Source of the DNA: Arion vulgaris
Lineage: Eukaryota > Mollusca > Gastropoda > Stylommatophora > Arionidae
Direction: 5' to 3'
Assembly: GCA_020796225.1 (NCBI GenBank)
Contig: CM036765.1
Coordinates: forward strand, 3,432,228-3,496,227
Length of the DNA stretch: 64,000 nucleotides
Below are positions 48,668-58,157 of the stretch, in pieces (the stretch's first letter is position 1; each line of letters starts with the position of its first letter). A model generated the notes under the pieces. It ran no database searches. It was given only the letters and a program-made list of their open reading frames with translations, and was not told the DNA's origin. Both the position numbers and the translations under genes were made by a program.

Positions 48668-48935
48668 CTTTATCCTCTTCTTCTTTGAACGCTCCACATC
48701 AATCACTTGTTAACCACTCTTTGTGATTTGTATGTGATCTGAGTCTAAGAGCGATTGTACGTTGTGCCAGTTATGAGCCTACAAGTAGGCCAGCACATCC
48801 GATTCCTACAAAGCTTTTTATTTACTAGGGTAGTTTCCCTAGGCCCCTACCTCAGTTGCCTCCTACGACATGCTTTGTAGGTCGCATTGTTACTATTCTT
48901 TGCTCCCTTGAGAGGCTCGACAACACACGGGTGCT
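48668..48935 (-). mobile_element. Repeat-F copy inserted at the SINE-A end
   Basis: CTTCTTTATCCTCTTCTTCT tail, then TTTGAACGCTCCACATCAAT, TGATCTGAGTCTAAGAGCGA, TTTTTATTTACTAGGGTAGT and TTCTTTGCTCCCTTGAGAGG. Opposite orientation to the SINE-A it abuts. Confidence 0.88.
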
Positions 48936-49496
48936 TTGACTTTAAAACCCCCTTAAAACACTCTGAAAAACATAAATTGCAGGAAAGATATTCAGAACAA
49001 AGTATTTCTCTCAACAAACCTCAATCACATCTCATCAAAGACAACTTCTAAATGACTACAAATCTGAAAAGATTGACACCAAACAAAATCTCCACCCCTG
49101 ACAGATTCCCATTTCTTCACAGAGTTGCACAAAGTGTTCTGTCAAAGAAGAACAGACAGAAGCAATGTGACACATTTTAAGACGGGCATTAACGTCAAAG
49201 ATATCTGAAGACAGACAGGCCAATATGAGGATATATAGTTTATAGATGAGATGCTAGCAAGGAACGTAAAAGGATGGGACGATTCGAAATAACTAAAAAG
49301 TGAATAAAGCTGGGGTTTTTGTTGAGAGGGTTCACTTTCTGTAAAATGTTGACAGGTTCACTTTTGATGAGCTAAGCCGAGAAGATGAATATTCTAGAGA
49401 GACAGTGCATTTTATTGTAAAAAATTGCCCATTATTGGCAGATCTTAGTAAGAGGGAAGAAGGGAGGAAGCGGGGAGGTGGGGTGGGGGCGGGAGG
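48936..49496. other. unassigned spacer
   Basis: No family recognised. A G-rich patch (GGAGGTGGGGTGGGGGCGGG at about 49.47 kb) could form a G-quadruplex on the plus strand. Confidence 0.45.
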
Positions 49497-49700
49497 GGTT
49501 ATCTGGGACGTCTTGTTTTTCTTCTTCCTTCGCCCCTAGGGAAGCATAGGTCCGCAACCAAGGCCTTCCAAGGCCGCCTATCCAAGGCCATCTTTTCCAG
49601 ATTTCTCCACTCTCTTCCCATTTTATTGCATTCTGTCTCCAACTTCCGTCTCCAGGTGCGTCTGGGTCTTTCCCTACCTCTATTGTCCTGGCCAGGGATG
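49497..49700 (-). pseudogene. LINE-O-like 3' end
   Basis: Minus-strand traces DAPGDGSWRQNAIKWEESGE, IWKRWPWIGGLGRPWLRTYA and SLGAKEE correspond to the WRTLVADLCFPRGEGRRR-like end of the 17.64-18.06 kb copy. Frameshifted. Confidence 0.7.
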
Positions 49701-49809
49701 TAGTGGCTAAGAAATCAGTCAATCAATTAATTACCTTAGTAAGAGGACGACAGCATGAGGGCGTATCTGACACGTAGTAGTTAAGCAAGCAATCAATCAC
49801 TCAATCAGT

Positions 49810-50015
49810 AGTTAAACGATTTGCAGGTTCTGAAGATCATGGGATCTACTTTGGACCTCGTCGTTTGGTTCACGAGCAAGTTTTTATTTCGAGAGATTTC
49901 TTAGAATTGTAACTGGAGCTACGGAGTTCACGCTTTGTGTAAAAATGTTTAGTAGGTTGCGTGCCATTTCTGCGGAGGATGGTCGAGTCATATGGGAAAC
50001 GAGGGGAATAAGCAA
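49810..50015 (+). mobile_element. SINE-A copy, diverged
   Basis: TTTGGTTCACGAGCAAGTTT, GAATTGTAACTGGAGCTACG, GAGTTCACGCTTTGTGT and GTTGCGTGCCATTTCTGCGG. The head and B-box are decayed and the 3' GCAATGAAGTCAATC is lost. Confidence 0.78.
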
Positions 50016-50032
50016 ATCTTTCCTGTTTATAG

Positions 50033-50228
50033 CTTTTGTTATGTTTAGACATTTATTGCCATTTTAGAGCTTTAGTTATGTTTACAGACATTTATTGCTA
50101 TTTTAGAGCTTTTTAGTTATGTTTACAGACATTTATTGCTATTTTAGAGCTTTTTAGTTATGTTTACAGACATTTATTGCTATTTTAGAGCTTTTTAGTT
50201 ATGTTTACAGACATTTATTGCCATTTTA
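50033..50228. repeat. 41-bp minisatellite at a SINE-A 3' end
   Basis: Five copies of GTTATGTTTACAGACATTTA plus TTGCTATTTTAGAGCTTTTTA. Starts about 20 bp after the SINE-A end and stops just before the next SINE-A head array. Confidence 0.93.
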
Positions 50229-50240
50229 AATAATGACTTT

Positions 50241-50576
50241 GGTGGTCTCTGTGGCTAAGTGGTTAAGCTTTGGTTGTCTCTGTGGCTAAGTGGTTAAGCT
50301 TTGGTTGTCTCTGTGGCTAAGTGGTTAAGCTTTGGTTGTCTCTGTGGCTAAGTGGTTAAGCTTTGGTTGTCTCTGTGGCTAAGTGGTTAAGCTTTGGTTG
50401 TCTCTGTGGCTAAGTGGTTAAGCTTTGGTTGTCTCTGTGGCTAAGAGGTTACGCTTTGGTTGTCTCTGTGGCGAAGTGGTTAAGCTTTGGTTGTCTCTGT
50501 GGCTAAGAGGTTACGCTTTGGTTGTCTCTGTGGCTAAGAGATTACGCTTTGGTTGTCTCTGTGGCTAAGAGGTAAA
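50241..50576 (+). repeat. 32-bp minisatellite made of the SINE-A A-box head
   Basis: About ten copies of TGGTTGTCTCTGTGGCTAAG plus TGGTTAAGCTTT. TGGCTAAGTGGTTAAG is a consensus tRNA A-box. Only the last copy continues into an anticodon arm and B-box (GAGTTCGAATCCTG at 50604-50617). Later copies change to AAGAGGTTACGC. Confidence 0.95.
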
Positions 50577-50790
50577 GCCCTCGCTTTGTGTTCCGAAGCT
50601 CGTGAGTTCGAATCCTGACCGCGACGTTCTGTTCAGTGTGTATTTATTTAGAAACACCTAGGATTGTTGCAAGAGATACGGAGTCTGTGCTTTGTGCAAT
50701 ACTCTCGACAGATTGTTTGTCATTGCTGTGGAGAAGGACCGAGCCATATGGGTAAAACCCGGTGTAATGGAGTCAATCTTTCGGCTTTAG
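50577..50790 (+). mobile_element. SINE-A body following the head array
   Basis: CTCGTGAGTTCGAATCCTGA, CGTTCTGTTCAGTGTGTAT, GTGCTTTGTGCAATACTCTC, GTGTAATGGAGTCAATCTTT. Confidence 0.9.
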
Positions 50791-50985
50791 AAGCGGAACA
50801 GACATCGGAGCATATCATGCAAGACTGTCCTCTCCTGTGTGAGCTGAGAAGCAACATGTCACCACACTCAGTTGACCTGAAAAATAAGCTTTGGGGAAAC
50901 CTGACAGATCTGAAGCTGACTGCCCAGTTTGTGGTCCACAGTAAACTAAGCGCATGATCAGAAATCGCTGAAGAAGAAGAACTGT
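50791..50985 (+). pseudogene. LINE-P C-terminus with GAA tail
   Basis: EAEQTSEHIMQDCPLLCELR, SNMSPHSVDLKNKLWGNLTD and LKLTAQFVVHSKLSA, then a stop at 50957 and GAAGAAGAAGAA. The frame is unbroken from the SINE-A join, so the SINE 3' end and the LINE end lie back to back. Confidence 0.87.
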
Positions 50986-50987
50986 AT

Positions 50988-51120
50988 TTAACCCTTTCGG
51001 CCCTCTGATCCGATATACCGACTAACATAATATTTTAAGATGAAGCAAAGCAAATATACTAGTTAATTCATTATAAAAGCATCCAGCAGACAAAAGAAAA
51101 AAATGGAGTGAAAAGGTTAA
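50988..51120. mobile_element. TTAA-flanked MITE
   Basis: A 125-bp element (50992-51116) begins CCCTTTCGGCCC and ends GGAGTGAAAAGG, inverted with respect to each other. TTAA lies on both sides. It contains GATCCGATATACCGACT. TTAA duplications point to piggyBac- or Kolobok-like mobility. A sister copy is at 57.95 kb. Confidence 0.8.
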
Positions 51121-51158
51121 TCAAAGAAAACATACATTGATCACTTCTTCTGTTTTTA

Positions 51159-51545
51159 AATGGCGCAACACGTAAAACCCAAATACTGTAGTCCTACATA
51201 ATACAACAACAATAACAGTACACAACAACGTTTCGACCATAAGGTCTTTATCAAGCAAAAGATAAAAGAGGAGTGACGAATTTCACTTCTTGCACAGCAC
51301 ACTACATATAGACTACAACATTAACATTATAACGGTCCTAAAATGACAATATGTCACTAAAGACGAAAAAATCATGGAAAATATACATACACAACAAATA
51401 TTTAGTCACATATTTTTATCATAGGACCGTTAGGGTGTTATTTGTTTGATAAAGACCTTTTTGTCGAAACGTTTCTGTGTATTGATATTGTTTTTGTATT
51501 TTGTAAAACTATAGTACTTTGTTATTACGTATTTCGCCATTGCTA
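51159..51545. mobile_element. inverted pair of Penelope-like tails
   Basis: A minus-strand tail (from AATGGCGCAACACG at 51159, with CAACGTTTCGACCATAAGGT) is followed by a plus-strand tail (GATAAAGACCTTTTTGTCGA, ending TATTTCGCCATT at 51541). The arms match over about 125-200 bp around a short loop. Confidence 0.87.
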
Positions 51546-51610
51546 CATATAGAATGAGACAGTAAATTCCTAATAGCTCTAAAGTGAAAATTTGTGACTA
51601 AAAACAATAT
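51541..51610 (-). mobile_element. third Penelope-like segment
   Basis: Directly after the inverted pair, TACATATAGAATGAGACAGT and AATAGCTCTAAAGTGAAAAT match the minus-strand Penelope sequence at 32.80-32.85 kb. Confidence 0.7.
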
Positions 51611-52095
51611 CCTTTTTTCAAGATACGAAATTAAATGTTAAATGTTGAAATAAGCTTAAAATATTCACAGGGGATAGAATGAATGTGTCTGCACAGTTAA
51701 GAAAACTAAAAGTTCTAGAGTCTGGTGACTCTATGCATATCTCAGGGAGATGGACTCATTTATTATGCTAAAAGTTTCTAAATAAGTTACTTCTGGGACC
51801 ACCAGGAACGGTATTAGTCAGTGAAAAGCTCCGGATATTCTGATGTCACAGTAGCACTGACGAGAGAACGGGAAGTGAGATTTCCAGACGTGATGCAGAA
51901 TACGTTGATGCAACCACGGTTTGTGTTATCTAAACAGAAGAACAGGTCTCTAAGATCAAGTCTGCAAGTGCTAGTATTTACATGGGCGTTTGAGAGTGTT
52001 TTGCTTTCACTTTTATTTGTGCTGAAGAAATTCCAGACATTCTACAGACAAAAGAAAAAAATACCAAGTAGAAAATAGAGTTATAAGCAGATGTA
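51611..52095. other. unassigned stretch
   Basis: The frame 51821-52078 (+, 85 codons) has a hydrophobic middle (FTWAFESVLLSLLFVL) but no family match. I would not annotate it as a gene. Confidence 0.4.
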
Positions 52096-52462
52096 GATGT
52101 GGCAGAGAAGAGCGTCAATATCTGAGATGATATCAAACACCAGAGATAGAGATTTGTGGAGATCCATGATCGCCTACGCCAGCCGGCACGGCACCTGATG
52201 AAGATGAGATGTGGCAGGGAAGAGCGTCAATATCTGAGATGATATCAAACACCAGAGATAGCAAAAACACATAAAAACAAAGTACTATAGTTTTACAAAA
52301 TACAGAAACAGTGACGACATACAGCAACGTTTCCACCCAAAGGCCTTTATTTCGAACCAAGTTTTACTGCAGTCTTCCCCTTTTTCGATAAACACCAGAG
52401 ATAGAGATTTGTGGAGATACATGATCGCCTACGCCAGCCGGCACGGCACCTGATAATCATGA
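52096..52462. repeat. 112-bp tandem duplication, second copy split by a Penelope insertion
   Basis: GATGTGGCAG starts at 52096 and 52208. The unit includes GCGTCAATATCTGAGATGAT, CAAACACCAGAGATAGAGAT and CGCCAGCCGGCACGGCACCT. In the second copy the unit is interrupted after AGAGATAG and resumes at 52390. Confidence 0.9.
52247..52404 (-). mobile_element. short Penelope-like insertion with 15-bp target-site duplication
   Basis: The 128-bp insert (52262-52389) is flanked by AAACACCAGAGATAG at 52247-52261 and 52390-52404. It begins as a minus-strand tail (AAAGTACTATAGTTTTACAA, CAAAGGCCTTTAT), then joins GTTTTACTGCAGTCTTCCCC. The latter lies upstream in the 33.8 kb copy but in the opposite orientation, so the insert is an inverted composite. 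Confidence 0.9.
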
Positions 52463-52474
52463 TGGTGTAGATAT

Positions 52475-52605
52475 TGTGTAACGGATTGGCGTAACGCTTA
52501 AGTGTTCTCATATCGACTCGGAGACAAGAGGGTTAAGGGTTTAATCCCACACTCGACGTTCAACACGTGAGGAAAGGAATTGGTCTTGCTACCTACACAC
52601 TAATA
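52475..52605 (+). mobile_element. SINE-B copy
   Basis: A-box ATTGGCGTAACGCTTAAGTG, anticodon-arm region ATATCGACTCGG, B-box GGGTTTAATCCCACACTCGA, then CACGTGAGGAAAGGAATTGG. Confidence 0.87.
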
Positions 52606-52639
52606 AATTCAAAATTTCCCGTAGCCTTTTTAGACCTTA

Positions 52640-52802
52640 AGGCGTGAAGTAACTCCACTTCAGATTTCCAGATATAAGTTTGCAGGAAGTAGGATGACAA
52701 TTCCTGTCCTCACATGGGTAACATCTATGGTGTGATTGAACCCACATCTCTCTGGTGTACGAGTCGATAGACGAACGTTTAATGCATTTCTCTAATCCGT
52801 TT
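52640..52802 (-). mobile_element. SINE-B copy in inverse orientation
   Basis: ACAATTCCTGTCCTCACATG, B-box antisense GTGTGATTGAACCCACATC, anticodon-arm antisense GTACGAGTCGATAGACGAAC, A-box antisense ATGCATTTCTCTAATCCG. With the preceding copy it forms a tail-to-tail inverted pair. Confidence 0.83.
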
Positions 52803-52944
52803 GACCTCCTGGACACGTGGTTGCCTTCCCTACCCGTCGTCTCCTGTGGACTTCTTCTCAGCAGTTCTTTGATTGTTCTGTAGTATATTTCTTCATTATT
52901 AATTACCTTCCGCCAACTTATTTGTAATATTTGTTACTGAGATC
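52803..52944. other. short unassigned spacer
   Basis: Nothing recognised. Confidence 0.4.
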
Positions 52945-53078
52945 CTAGGATCATTGCTAGAGCTACGGAGTTCGAGCTTACTATAACACTTTTGGTAGAT
53001 GTCGTACTATTTTCATCTTGAGAGGGACGGAGCGGTATGGGGAAACCCGAAGCAAAGAAGTAAATCCTTCACATTTAG
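52945..53078 (+). mobile_element. SINE-A 3' half
   Basis: TCCTAGGATCATTGCTAGAG, CTACGGAGTTCGAGCTTACT, GGGACGGAGCGGTATGGGGA and AAGAAGTAAATCCTTC. Head absent. Confidence 0.78.
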
Positions 53079-53154
53079 ACATAAACATACATACATGGAA
53101 ACACACACACATACACACTGCTGCAATGTCGAGTAAAGTAAAAACTGTTATTAA

Positions 53155-53372
53155 TGTCTGTAGTACCGCTCTTTAGGGCGGTGTTGGACAGGTGGGACGT
53201 GGGTCTGAGGAATTTAATGGCCGCCTGTCTAGTGCAGTCGTCACGAAGCTGTTCAGGTTAAGATTTTTCATTTATGCCAACAACAGAACAAAATCCTTGA
53301 CCTTACAATGAGTTGAACATTGGTCTCCTCCATGGGAGCCACGCTCTTATCCATTCGGCCAGACGCTCAAAT
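53155..53372 (-). mobile_element. SINE-G copy
   Basis: TTAGGGCGGTGTTGGACAGG, TGGCCGCCTGTCTAGTGCAG, AACAGAACAAAATCCTTGAC and the antisense head ATGGGAGCCACGCTCTTATC, CATTCGGCCAGACGCTC. Confidence 0.87.
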
Positions 53373-53809
53373 GACGTGTGTGATTATAACATTTCAGAAC
53401 CTGTCACTATAACAGAATTGTCGGAAACCATATTAGAATGAAATTCATCTGATCAACAAACATGTGTTTTGTCATTTCTAAATCCAAGAATCAATCAGAC
53501 GTCTTCGATTATGTATCCCCCTCCCCTTCCCCAACCCCCCACTTCCATAGAAAATCTGATTTAAGAAGTGACGATAATATCACGCCATTAAAACTGCTAT
53601 TGACACGATGAGAGATTGCATGTATACACCGCAGCTAAGTCAGTCTTGCATTCACTGGCCATGTTAGATAAATTAGTTGCGATATGTGAGCCAGAGACAC
53701 GTCAGAAAGCTAGAAATGATATCATGTTAAAATATCGGTAGAGAGATCTCGTGTCAATCTGGCCATATACTTAATCAGACAATCAATCTCATTTCTTTAC
53801 AATCCTTCA

Positions 53810-53810
<1 letters not shown>
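53373..53810. other. unassigned spacer
   Basis: No repeat or coding family recognised; a C-rich patch (CCCCAACCCCCCAC) lies near 53.53 kb. Confidence 0.45.

Positions 53811-53843
<33 letters not shown>
53811..53843. repeat. (CT)n microsatellite
   Basis: TCTCTCTCTCTCTCTCTCTC run with one TTT interruption. Confidence 0.95.
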
Positions 53844-53874
53844 GGATATATATACATACATACAGGGTTTTTAA

Positions 53875-54110
53875 TCAGAAGGATTGACTTTATTGCACCG
53901 GGTTTTAGCCCACATGGCTCCGTCTATATCCGCAGAAATGGCACGCCACCTGCCGAGAGAACTGCACAAAGCACGAACTCGGTAGCTTAGGCAACAATCC
54001 TATGGTTCTCAGAAAAAAACTGCACTCGTGAATAGAACGGCGCGGTCCGGATTCAAACCCACGACCTTCGACTCACAAGGCAAAGGGTTTAATCACTCAG
54101 CCACTGAGAC

Positions 54111-54112
<2 letters not shown>
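53875..54112 (-). mobile_element. SINE-A copy, full length
   Basis: AGAAGGATTGACTTTATTGC, ACCGGGTTTTAGCCCACATG, GGCACGCCACCTGCCGAGAG, antisense B-box GGATTCAAACCCACG and antisense A-box TTAATCACTCAGCCACTGAG. One of the best copies. Confidence 0.92.

Positions 54113-54113
<1 letters not shown>

Positions 54114-54146
<33 letters not shown>
54114..54146. repeat. (TA)n microsatellite
   Basis: Pure ATATATATATATATATATAT run just upstream (minus strand) of the SINE-A head. Confidence 0.95.
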
Positions 54147-54147
<1 letters not shown>

Positions 54148-54159
54148 CTATACTGATCA

Positions 54160-54642
54160 AAACAAACACAAAGCTAAGAATGTTTCAATCATATGTGAAG
54201 TCAGTGCTGTTCTATGCTCGCAGACATGGAAGACAACAAAAGAGACCACCAGAAAACTGCAGAACTTCATAAGTGGATGTTTACACAGAATAGAGGGACT
54301 AATATGGTATGATAAGATTGCAAACGAGGAACACAGAGAAAGAACTAAGCAGATACCAGTGGAGAAAGAGCTCAGGAAAAGACGCTGGCGATGGATAGGA
54401 CACATACATTGAAAAGACCGACAGGAAGCATTGAAAGACAGGCACTGTTTTGGAACCAGCAGGGAAAGAGGAGTAGGGAAGGCCTAGACAGACCTGGAGA
54501 AGAGAGCTGGAGGCTGATATTAAAAGATAGGTAAAACATGGAAAGAATTGGAAGGAATGGCAAGAGAGAGGAAGAGTTGGAAGAAGTTTGTTGAAGACCT
54601 GTGCTCCGTTGAGAGTTGAAAAGTGAAGAAGAAGAAGATTTA
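54160..54642 (+). pseudogene. LINE-O C-terminal region, array-free reference copy
   Basis: Traces SYVKSVLFY, GRQQKRPPENC, then NRGTNMV(-)[93 protein letters not shown] and EDLCSVES. Ends in GAAGAAGAAGAAG. Frameshifts break it, but it holds every segment that is arrayed at 24.6-25.1 kb in single copy. Confidence 0.88.
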
Positions 54643-55069
54643 CTATACGATAGAATAATAAATATTTAAAGGAGCCCGCTATTATAAAATGACGTATAAT
54701 AAGGAACAAGGTGTTAGGCCCGTTTGGACGATGTGGTCAACATCACTACCATTATGCCCCCATTCAACAGGAAGTGTGATTTTCCCGCGTGAGCTGGTTG
54801 GCCTTATGTTTGCCTGGGCCAGAATCTAACATAGCACCAGAGAAAAAAAAACCACTTCTTCTTCCGTTCGCGCGCTATGAATTCAGGCATAGTCAGGGCG
54901 CCTGGTATGATGTTTCTGAATGATTTGTGCGTGGAGGTCTGCTTTCCTTTTTTTGTCAGTGTCTTCTGTCCTACTGGCGTGCCGTCTCCGACTTGAGAGT
55001 TAACCGATACAACTGAAGAAACAACTCAATGACAGCTGGCCATATCATGGAGACAAAAACTGGGATACC
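54643..55069. other. unassigned spacer
   Basis: No feature recognised. Confidence 0.45.
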
Positions 55070-55385
55070 ACAGATAGATATATAACAATACTATCCTGTA
55101 GCATTCTCAGACATTTGGATATAAAGTGCAGAGGTCACTTCACATTTCTAAGCGCTAGTATGCAGGAGGACACATCAAACGATATGAGTGCCTAGAGAAA
55201 ATAATTTTAGAGGGAATGGTGCCTGGAAGAAGAATGAAAGAAAGACCTAGAAGACGATGGGTGCAAGATGTCATTGACTATCAGGAATGACTGCTGTTGA
55301 CGCCGGTCAATTTGCACAGACTTAGGAGTTTTTCAGTACTGCTGTCATAGGAGCCAAGTTCTGGAAGGGACAATATACTTGATGA
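55070..55385 (+). pseudogene. LINE-M-like C-terminal fragment
   Basis: Traces RYECLEKIILEGMVPGRRMK, ERPRRRWVQDVIDY, GMTAVDAGQFAQT and a VIGAKFWKG-like end. R(H/Y)E-LEKII-EG followed by a GRR...RPRRRW segment is the LINE-M pattern. Confidence 0.82.
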
Positions 55386-55388
55386 TGG

Positions 55389-55480
55389 TAAGTGTACAGG
55401 AGGTAGAAAGGCTAACTCCTTTTCTGACGTGTGGAAAGCCCAAGTGGGGAATTGACCCACATCCCTTATGTATCCAAGTC
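55389..55480 (-). mobile_element. SINE-B 3' part and B-box, joined to the 28-bp array
   Basis: ACAGGAGGTAGAAAGGCTAA, CTCCTTTTCTGACGTGTGGA and the antisense B-box GGGGAATTGACCCACATCCC. It then enters the array at the place where the anticodon arm should follow. Confidence 0.85.
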
Positions 55481-56925
55481 AATAGTTGAAGGTTTATGTA
55501 TCCAAGTCAATAGTTGAAGACTTATGTGTCCAAGTCAATAGTTGAAGACTTATGTGTCCAAGTCAATAGTTGACGTTGAAGGTTTATGTGTCAAGTCAAT
55601 AGTTGAAGGTTTATGTATCCAAGTCAATAGTTGAAGGTTTATGTGTCAAGTCAATAGTTGAAGGTTTATGTGTCAAGTCAATAGTTGAAGGTTTATGTGT
55701 CCAAGTCAATAGTTGAAGGTTTATGTATCCAAGTCAATAGTTGAAGACTTATGTGTCCAAGTCAATAGTTGAAGACTTATGTGTCCAAGTCAATAGTTGA
55801 AGACTTATGTGTCCAAGTCAATAGTTGAAGACTTATGTGTCCAAGTCAATAGTTGAAGACTTATGTGTCCAAGTCAATAGTTGAAGACTTATGTGTCAAG
55901 TCAATAGTTGAAGACTTATGTGTCAAGTCAATAGTTGAAGACTTATGTGTCAAGTCAATAGTTGAAGACTTATGTGTCCAAGTCAATAGTTGAAGACTTA
56001 TGTGTCCAAGTCAATAGTTGAAGACTTATGTGTCCAAGTCAATAGTTGAAGACTTATGTGTCAAGTCAATAGTTGAAGACTTATGTGTCAAGTCAATAGT
56101 TGACAGTTTATGTGTCCAAGTCAATAGTTGAAGACTTATGTGTCCAAGTCAATAGTTGAAGGTTTATGTGTCAAGTCAATAGTTGAAGGTTTATGTGTCC
56201 AAGTCAATAGTTGAAGGTTTATGTGTCCAAGTCAATAGTTGAAGACTTATGTGTCCAAGTCAATAGTTGAAGACTTATGTGTCCAAGTCAATAGTTGAAG
56301 ACTTATGTGTCCAAGTCAATAGTTGAAGACTTATGTGTCCAAGTCAATAGTTGAAGACTTATGTGTCCAAGTCAATAGTTGAAGACTTATGTGTCCAAGT
56401 CAATAGTTGAAGACTTATGTGTCAAGTCAATAGTTGAAGACTTATGTGTCCAAGTCAATAGTTGAAGACTTATGTGTCCAAGTCAATAGTTGAAGACTTA
56501 TGTGTCAAGTCAATAGTTGAAGACTTATGTGTCCAAGTCAATAGTTGAAGTTTATGTGTCAAGTCAATAGTTGAAGACTTATGTGTCCAAGTCAATAGTT
56601 GAAGACTTATGTGTCCAAGTCAATAGTTGAAGACTTATGTGTCCAAGTCAATAGTTGAAGGTTTATGTGTCCAAGTCAATAGTTGAAGACTTATGTGTCC
56701 AAGTCAATAGTTGAAGACTTATGTGTCCAAGTCAATAGTTGAAGACTTATGTGTCCAAGTCAATAGTTGAAGACTTATGTGTCCAAGTCAATAGTTGAAG
56801 ACTTATGTGTCCAAGTCAATAGTTGAAGACTTATGTGTCCAAGTCAATAGTTGAAGACTTATGTGTCCAAGTCAATAGTTGAAGACTTATGTGTCCAAGT
56901 CAATAGTTGAAGACTTATGCGTTAG
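55478..56925 (-). repeat. 28-bp minisatellite, about 52 copies, from the SINE-B anticodon arm
   Basis: Unit TTATGTGTCCAAGTCAATAG plus TTGAAGAC or TTGAAGGT. The core CCAAGTCAATAGTTGAAG corresponds to CCGAGTCAATAGGCAAACG in SINE-B at 15.19 kb and ACGAGTCGATAGACGAACG at 52.76 kb. Variants (GTGTCC or GTGTC; GAAGAC or GAAGGT; GTATCC only near the left end) are distributed in blocks. Confidence 0.93.
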
Positions 56926-57059
56926 GCAAACCCGTCCTACCATAAAAGATACAGTTGCGATATATAAGACAAAATACGAAAACAGAAGTATATGTAATTT
57001 TTCTGTTATAACAGTCATTACAACGGTTTGTTCCCGTATTGACTGTACGCAGGGATGTG

Positions 57060-57485
57060 TTTAGGGCTGATGAAGTAATGCAGTTACCCCACGCTGTCGC
57101 CACTTGTACATTCATCAACTTGTTTCTGCGCAGAATAGAGGAACTGGGATGGTATGATTGGGTCACAAATGAGGAACTTACGGAGAGAACAAAACAGATT
57201 CCAGCGAACCAAGAGGTTAAAAAAAAATATCTGTAGCTGGATAGGACACACTTGGAAAAAACCAGAAGGGGGTATTCAAATTCGTAACAATAAGGGTTCT
57301 TTGCTGGAACCCACAGGGACAGAAATTGAAAGGGAGCCCTAGAAATATATGAAGACGAAGATTTGGAGGCAGAGATCAACAATATAAAGAAGAGCTGGAG
57401 GAAGCTGCAGGAGATAGGAAGATTTGGCATGAGTTGGTTGATAGCATATGCCCCAACTTGGGTTAAAAAGGAAAAGAGAGAGTGA
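57060..57485 (+). pseudogene. LINE-O C-terminal fragment, divergent
   Basis: CTFINLFLRRIEELGWYDWV, TNEELTERTKQIPANQEVKK, then SWIGHTWKKPEGGIQIRN, a LEAEINNIKKSWRKLQE-like part and RFGMSWLIAYAPTWV. No GAA tail; ends in an A/G-rich stretch. Confidence 0.83.
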
Positions 57486-57948
57486 GAAAAAAAAAGAACC
57501 CAAATATTTGACGAAAGTTTGAACATGAAGTTATGAACACTCTGCTCCTGATGTTCTTGTTTCGTATTCTATTTGTCCTGTTTTTGTTCACATTGCCAAG
57601 TCATCGGTTTCACCAACGATTTATTAACAAGTCAAGGAAACAGGGCACATAAAAATGCAAAATACAGTCCACTAGTTCACTATACTGTTTTTGTATGTAT
57701 ATTTACCCACAATTCATATCCTAATGTGTCGGAAAATCTCCGAAAATCTTAGCATACATAAACGTGATCAGAATTTACCTTAACAGAAGAAACGCCACTG
57801 AAAACACCAGATATCGTGTGTCTGAGCTTCCTGTTGTAATAATCTAACATCGAATATTCAAAAGTATTTGTTAAATGTGCCAAGTCTACGCTTAAATCGT
57901 CGCTGATGTATATAAAAGTAAGATTTTAACTGAATATATATAAACACA
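57486..57948. other. unassigned AT-rich spacer
   Basis: No structure recognised. Confidence 0.45.
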
Positions 57949-58091
57949 TTAACCTTTTCACTACGTAATATTCTTTACCTCCGGACGCATTTATATTGCA
58001 ACTTATGTTGAATTAGTAAGTATATCGGCGTTGGGTCATGTGACAAAATACTGCCATCCAGTATATCGGCTTTGACGGGTGAAAGGGTTAA
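57949..58091. mobile_element. TTAA-flanked MITE with GTATATCGGC motifs
   Basis: The 135-bp element (57953-58087) starts CCTTTTCACTACG and ends CGGGTGAAAGGG, inverted. TTAA flanks both sides. GTATATCGGC occurs twice, at about 58020 and 58061. Same family as 50.99 kb. Confidence 0.83.
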
Positions 58092-58157
58092 AATATACAA
58101 TTTTCATTTTCCACTAGCAGTTTATTTGTTAAAATCTTGTTTGACAACAAGCAAAAA

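Noticed and set aside
51821..52078. 85-codon frame with a hydrophobic stretch as a small membrane protein
   Set aside because: No homologue recognised, no supporting context; likely chance.
55478..56925. CRISPR-like array
   Set aside because: Units are contiguous with no unique spacers and derive from a SINE; the genome is clearly eukaryotic.
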